Part shown: positions 60,018 to 64,000 of the stretch, piece after piece
How the letters are laid out: every line of letters begins with the position of its first letter
Numbering within the stretch: the first letter of the stretch is position 1
NCBI GenBank assembly: GCA_947561585.1
Contig: CANNZV010001633.1
Location: 1 to 64,000, forward strand
DNA: 64,000 nucleotides
Source of the DNA: Caprella mutica
Lineage: Eukaryota; Arthropoda; Malacostraca; Amphipoda; Caprellidae
Reading direction: 5' to 3'
The notes under the pieces: generated by a model
The model's database searches: none
Told to the model about the DNA's origin: nothing
The model's input: the letters and a program-made list of their open reading frames with translations, nothing else
Position numbers and translations under genes: made by a program

Positions 60018-60209
60018 AAATCGCGCAAAATTTACTATTACGAAAAAGTTATAAGTTAAAATATACTTTAAATGTTGCACAAACATCAGAAAATAGTTTT
60101 CTGTGAAGTCAGAATCACGTTACAGATAAGAGTTTATTTTATATTACGTTTTCTGTTGGTGCATAAATACTCCAGCATAATAAAAGTTTAGGCAGGCATC
60201 TTTTCGCAC

Positions 60210-60290
60210 ATCCACTACACACTGTATGTGCAAAGCCTACACACTGTATTTATATACACTACACACTGTATGTATACACGCTACACAATT
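60210..60290. repeat. Short CTACACACTGTATGT repeat, about 3 units
   Basis: ACACACTGTATGTGC, ACACACTGTATTTAT and ACACACTGTATGTAT follow at about 24-bp spacing inside the larger element. Confidence 0.7.
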
Positions 60291-60824
60291 ATCTTTGGTT
60301 ATTATATCTTATCATGCTGAAAATTCAACATTTTGTAGTACTGTAAAAGTGCAGGATAATGCCCTGCATATTTTATTCATGCCGGGCAGAACCCCGCACT
60401 ACTTTGTTGCCATATAGTCAATTTTTGGCTGACATGAAACAAAAAAAGTAGATTATATATTAAAGTACGATAATAAACCTATAATAAGTCGCAAACGAGA
60501 TGAAATTTGATTTAGAATTGTGGATTCTGCAGCAAATCTTGCAAAATTATCTGATTTTACGAATGCAAATGGTTGGTGCATAATTTTATAGTGTCCTATT
60601 TAAAAAATATTTTAAAATTCTTACCGAAACCTAGCATGGATGATATTATTTGTCCTGAGGGTTGAAAATCTGTTTTTTCTAATGCCGTAAACAGAAATTG
60701 AAATTTCCAAATAGTTTTGGAGATAAGGGGGGTGCGGCGTAATGCCCGCACATTCCAGGTGCAGGGGAATTACCCACGTTGACACTACATACATATATTA
60801 GAAATAAACAAATTGAAACAAACC

Positions 60825-60893
60825 TGAAGATTGAGAGAGAAAGTTATGGTGGGGCCATAGAAGATTGAGAGAGGAAGTTATGGTGAGGATAGA
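60825..60893 (+). repeat. Two-unit copy of the GTTATGGTGGGG family
   Basis: GATTGAGAGAGAAAGTTATG-GTGGGGCCATAGA and a second, partly decayed unit are spaced 34 bp. This two-unit state could be a starting point for the longer arrays at 776 and 11483. Confidence 0.85.
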
Positions 60894-61587
60894 CAACTTT
60901 TAACCACAACTTTTTCTCTTGTTTATATGTTTCTTTTACTCACAGTCATCTAATTGACAATACTTAATTACGGTAGACTAAATTATAAAGAAGAACATTT
61001 TAAAATAAATAGTATAGTTACATGAGAATTAAATGAATAATGTATATGGCAAATAGAGAAATGAGGCATATAATTATTAAGACACATAAATTATATATTA
61101 ATTTGGTATCTAACAATGAAATGAACTTTAAATATTATTTTTGATATGTTTTTGAATAAATTTTCAAATATTATTTTAAAATATTTTATGAAATTGTTTT
61201 TTTTTTCAATATTTATTTCAAATATATTTTTTTAATATTTATTCTCTTTAATTTATTTATTTCAAATAATAATATTTTGCATGAATTAGTCTTATAATAT
61301 TAGAATATTAAATCAATATTTTCTTGTCATATCATGGAATAACTTTTTAATAAAACTATTTAAGTTTTAAGTTTTCTTTTGTCTAAATTCATACAATATT
61401 TAACATAACAAATTTATTTAACTTAAAAAACAATTTACCGGAATTTTTATGTAACCCTATGTCCAACTACAGTTTTAAAAAAGAATATATAAAATACTGT
61501 TTTAACCGTTAAAACCCTAGTCCTGTTTAATATGCATTTACTTGGTATTTGTTACTTTTATTTTGACTTATTCAGACCGGTAACTTA
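60894..61587. other. AT-rich unique stretch
   Basis: Nothing recognised. Confidence 0.5.
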
Positions 61588-62219
61588 TGTAGGTTTTATA
61601 TTTTTCGGTAGGTTTTATATTTTATGACGTTATTGAAATTAATGAGCGATGTTTGAGTTATGACGTTATTGAAATTAATGAGCGATGTTTGAGTTATGAC
61701 GTTATTGAAATTAATGAGCGATGTTTGAGTTATGACGTTATTGAAATTAATGAGCGATGTTTGAGTTATGACGTTATTGAAATTAATGAGCTATATTTGA
61801 GTTATGACGTTATTGAAATTAATGAGCGATGTTTGAGTTATGACGTTAATGAATTTGATGAGCGATGTTTGAGTTATGACGTTATTGAAATTAATGAGCG
61901 ATGTTTGAGTTATGACGTTATTGAAATTAATGAGCGATATTTGAGTAATGACGTTATTGAAATTAATGAGCGATGTTTGAGTTATGACGTTATTGAAATT
62001 AATGAGCGATGTTTGAGTTAAGACGTTAATGAATTTGATGAGCGATGTTTGAGTTATAGCGTTATTGAAATTAATGAGCGATATTTGAGTTATGACGTTA
62101 TTGAAATTAATGAGCGATGTTTGAGTTATGACGTTATTGAAATTAATGAGCGATGTTTGAGTTAAGACGTTAATGAATTTGATGAGCGATGTTTGAGTTA
62201 TAGCGTTATTGAAATTAAT
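61588..62219. repeat. 36-bp tandem array (about 16 copies)
   Basis: After a duplicated GGTAGGTTTTATATTT (about 61589 and 61610), units containing TATGACGTTATTGAAATTAA and TGAGCGATGTTTGAG repeat every 36 bp from 61623. The variant TTAATGAATTTGATGAGCG recurs at about 61845, 62025 and 62169 (5 and 4 units apart). The open frames on both strands have a 12-residue period and are artefacts. Confidence 0.95.
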
Positions 62220-62344
62220 TTGTGACGGTAGCATCGGTGAAAGTTTAAAATTAATATCGATTTATAGAAACTTGAATAAATGAATAATTTTAATTTTAGG
62301 AGGGGTTTGATGTCTTCTTAAGAATCAAAGGCCATATATATCAC
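62220..62344. other. Short unique stretch
   Basis: An acceptor-like TTTTAATTTTAG ends at about 62299. It may belong to the dispersed element that follows. Confidence 0.4.
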
Positions 62345-62640
62345 TGATTTCAAATTGAAACTAAGTACAAGGGACTGGAAGAAGCAGTCAGAAAGGAAAG
62401 TGGCTCCATGAATAAAGTCACATACCTCCGTCGGTGACAATGCTCATGAATGCAGAAAAGTTACTACGTGAATGCAGTCACTTACCAAGGAATGTGACGA
62501 AAAGGGACACAAGCACCGGTGACTGCACTCACGTATGGAAGAGGAAAATGAAGCGGTGATAGTAAATGAATTCTACTAGTCTACCTACCTAACAGAATGA
62601 TCTATTGAGAGGAAAATGAATAGGAGAAAATAACAAGTAG
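62345..62640 (+). mobile_element. Dispersed element, copy 2 (matches 9590-9840)
   Basis: It shares TACAAGGGACT, AAGAAGCAGTCAGA, AGGAAAGTGG, ATGCAGAAAAG, GGAATGTGACGAAAA, CACCGGTG and AGAGGAAAATGAAG with copy 1. Only one full unit of the 60-bp segment and the start of a second (GAGAGGAAAATGAATAGG) are present here. Confidence 0.6.
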
Positions 62641-63156
62641 CATTTAAAAAAATGATAAACATGGTAAAATGAAAGAAAGCCAATAATCCAAATTACAACA
62701 GTTCGGGGCCCAAGGGTCACCACCACCTTCTCTTCCATTCACCACAGACAGCTTCAGGATAGAGCCCCTGGCTACAATTTAAATATATATATTATTTCTA
62801 AAGCTTTTTAAAAGTATAACTGTCAACATCATAAAAACAATGAAAACCGAAACTCTTTCTAAAACAGTATTTTGTTTTCATGCATAAATGCTGTGACAAT
62901 AGATACCGAAGAGCAGGGAGGTAACTGTTGTTGTAGAGTATTAGAACACACAAAGTAAAATTGGTCGGTTTGATATAAATGTTCCAACTCCACATCAAAT
63001 AGAGAAGAGGGGCATCTATTGAACTCATCCGAACCTATTTGAAAGGGCAATGGGAAGCCCTAGAGATATCTATGGACTGGTATATTTGTCTGTGTTGAGC
63101 TTCCAAAGCAATGATTTATTTATGAATTTGGATATATAATACTAAGATATATAAGA
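62641..63156. other. Unique stretch
   Basis: Nothing recognised; overlapping minus-strand frames at 62798-63050 use the same bases. Confidence 0.5.
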
Positions 63157-63640
63157 ATGGGCACTAGTGGAGCGCATACCTTCGTCACCGCTTTAATCGA
63201 TTTTGATCTTTTCGTGACCTTGACCTTTGCACGATCGCGCATAAAATATGATAAACTGGTGAGTGGATAATGACCAATCGTCCCACCAGGTTTCATGCAA
63301 TATGGTTGAATGATGTTTAGGTATAAATGACCTTGACCTTTGACCGGATCGCTTCCTAAATTCTACCAGATGGTTCTTGAACATTGACCAAGCGACCCAC
63401 CAAATTTCAGACAATTTGGTCGAATACTTTTGAGTTATTAAGTTATAAGTGGCCTTGACCTTGATCTTTGACCCGATCGCTCCCAAAATTTAACCAAGTG
63501 GTTCCTGGATAATGACCAATCATCCCACCAAATTTTAGGAAATTTAGTTCAATACTTTTTGAGTTAAGCGCATAACAAGATGATAAATAAATAAATGCCT
63601 TGCAAAATATAATCTTCTGCAAATTTACGATGGTAATTAT
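63157..63640. mobile_element. Dispersed ACCTTCGC element, third copy
   Basis: Left GGAGCGCATACCTTCGTCACC, right AACAAGATGATAAATAAATA followed by TTACGATGGTAATTA. Internal units at about 113-122 bp carry TGACCTTGACCTTTGC at 63215, the intact TGACCTTGACCTTTGACC at 63328-63345, and TGGCCTTGACCTTGATC at 63450. Same family as 11041 and 53100. Confidence 0.75.
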
Positions 63641-63727
63641 TATATACTTCATTCTTCCTTACATGGTCCAGAATATGGAACTGTCCGATAACTTGGACCA
63701 AACCCACATTATTCCTTTGTAATGAGA
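63641..63727. other. Short unique stretch
   Basis: Nothing recognised. Confidence 0.5.
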
Positions 63728-63912
63728 TCCTCTATAGTGAATGTAGTGTCCTGAGTAAGGAAGTAGCCTCTATAGTGAACACATTTTCTCTAGCCTCGGT
63801 TAAGAATGGCGTTAAGTTTTCTATAACTGATGTCCATATCATGGCAGACTAAAGAAAATTTGTCCACAATAGAGGCTACATCCTTTCACAACACTACATT
63901 CACTATACAGGA
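63728..63912. mobile_element. MITE with TCCTCTATAGTGAATGTAGT ends (185 bp)
   Basis: The left end TCCTCTATAGTGAATGTAGT and right end (read inward) TCCTGTATAGTGAATGTAGT differ at one base. A second inner pair (GTAGCCTCTATAGTG and GTAGCCTCTATTGTG) extends the arms. Related to 19118-19327, and to the half copy at 27761-27889. Confidence 0.85.
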
Positions 63913-64000
63913 CTATATTATTTAATAATATATAAATATACCTCTTAATTTACAAGCTTTTCAATTACGATATTAATAATAATCATACATTACCATGGCA

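Larger units (their letters stand above)
59394..60789. mobile_element. DNA-transposon-like element with GTAGYGTCAACG ends (about 1.4 kb)
   Basis: The left end GTAGCGTCAACG and right end (read inward) GTAGTGTCAACG match, as does an inner block TTATCTCCAAAACTATT found at about 59440 and, inverted, at about 60708-60726. Both end regions and the middle carry CCCTGCA/CCCCGCA words (GGTAATGCCCTGCA at 59639; AATGCCCTGCAT at 60358; AATGCCCGCA at 60741). An 88-codon frame at 59407 shows no known motif. No clear target duplication. A 24-bp and a 16-bp palindromic array are nested inside. Confidence 0.6.

Overview
This window looks like a repeat-rich, AT-rich piece of a eukaryotic nuclear genome, most likely from an insect. 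A hemipteran such as a planthopper is my guess from the style of the dispersed repeats, but I could not check it. I see no rRNA, tRNA, operon structure, CRISPR or bacterial-type gene. No complete protein-coding gene can be supported. Five short stretches have some of the marks of exons: 8788-8967 (+), 17561-17655 (+), 20304-20386 (-), 36796-37048 (-) and 54821-54937 (+). The 17561-17655 stretch, bounded by good splice consensus and GC-rich against its surroundings, is the best. Nearly every long open reading frame is a by-product of a tandem repeat without stop codons.

The dominant content is tandem repeats. I count about 25 mostly unrelated arrays with periods from 15 to 122 bp, and my own addition puts them at about 31 kb, just under half of the window. 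The largest is a 21-bp satellite of about 555 copies (39752-51408) with a higher-order period of about 1155 bp. Others are a 23-bp array (5008-7995), a 71-bp satellite present in opposite orientations near both ends (63-340 and 56818-59082), a 55-bp array (37325-38718), a 34-bp array (776-1834), and 50-, 24- and 98-bp arrays in the middle. Several show higher-order structure: 9x55 bp, 14x71 bp, 55x21 bp and about 1178 bp in the 23-bp array.

Between the arrays lie DNA-transposon remains. There is a 1339-bp Tc1/mariner-like deletion derivative that keeps a transposase N-terminal fragment (3086-4424). Small terminal-inverted-repeat elements (MITEs) lie at 17741, 19118, 24670, 28454, 33774, 34738, 36502, 52173, 54480 and 63728. 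A 532-bp piggyBac-like TTAA insertion sits inside a tandem array (35476-36007). Two larger elements are at 26994-27537 and 59394-60789, and there are three copies of a dispersed element carrying nuclear-receptor-type half-sites (11041, 53100, 63157).

The most interesting theme is that arrays appear to be born from mobile elements. Half of the MITE at 36502 is amplified as a 68-bp array. A piece of the element seen at 62345 is amplified as a 60-bp array at 9781. A dispersed GTTATGGTGGGG motif is amplified separately as 34-bp and 33-bp arrays. Some arrays also multiply short palindromic motifs: TGACGTCA every 70 bp, and AAACTTCATGAAGTTT every 50 bp.
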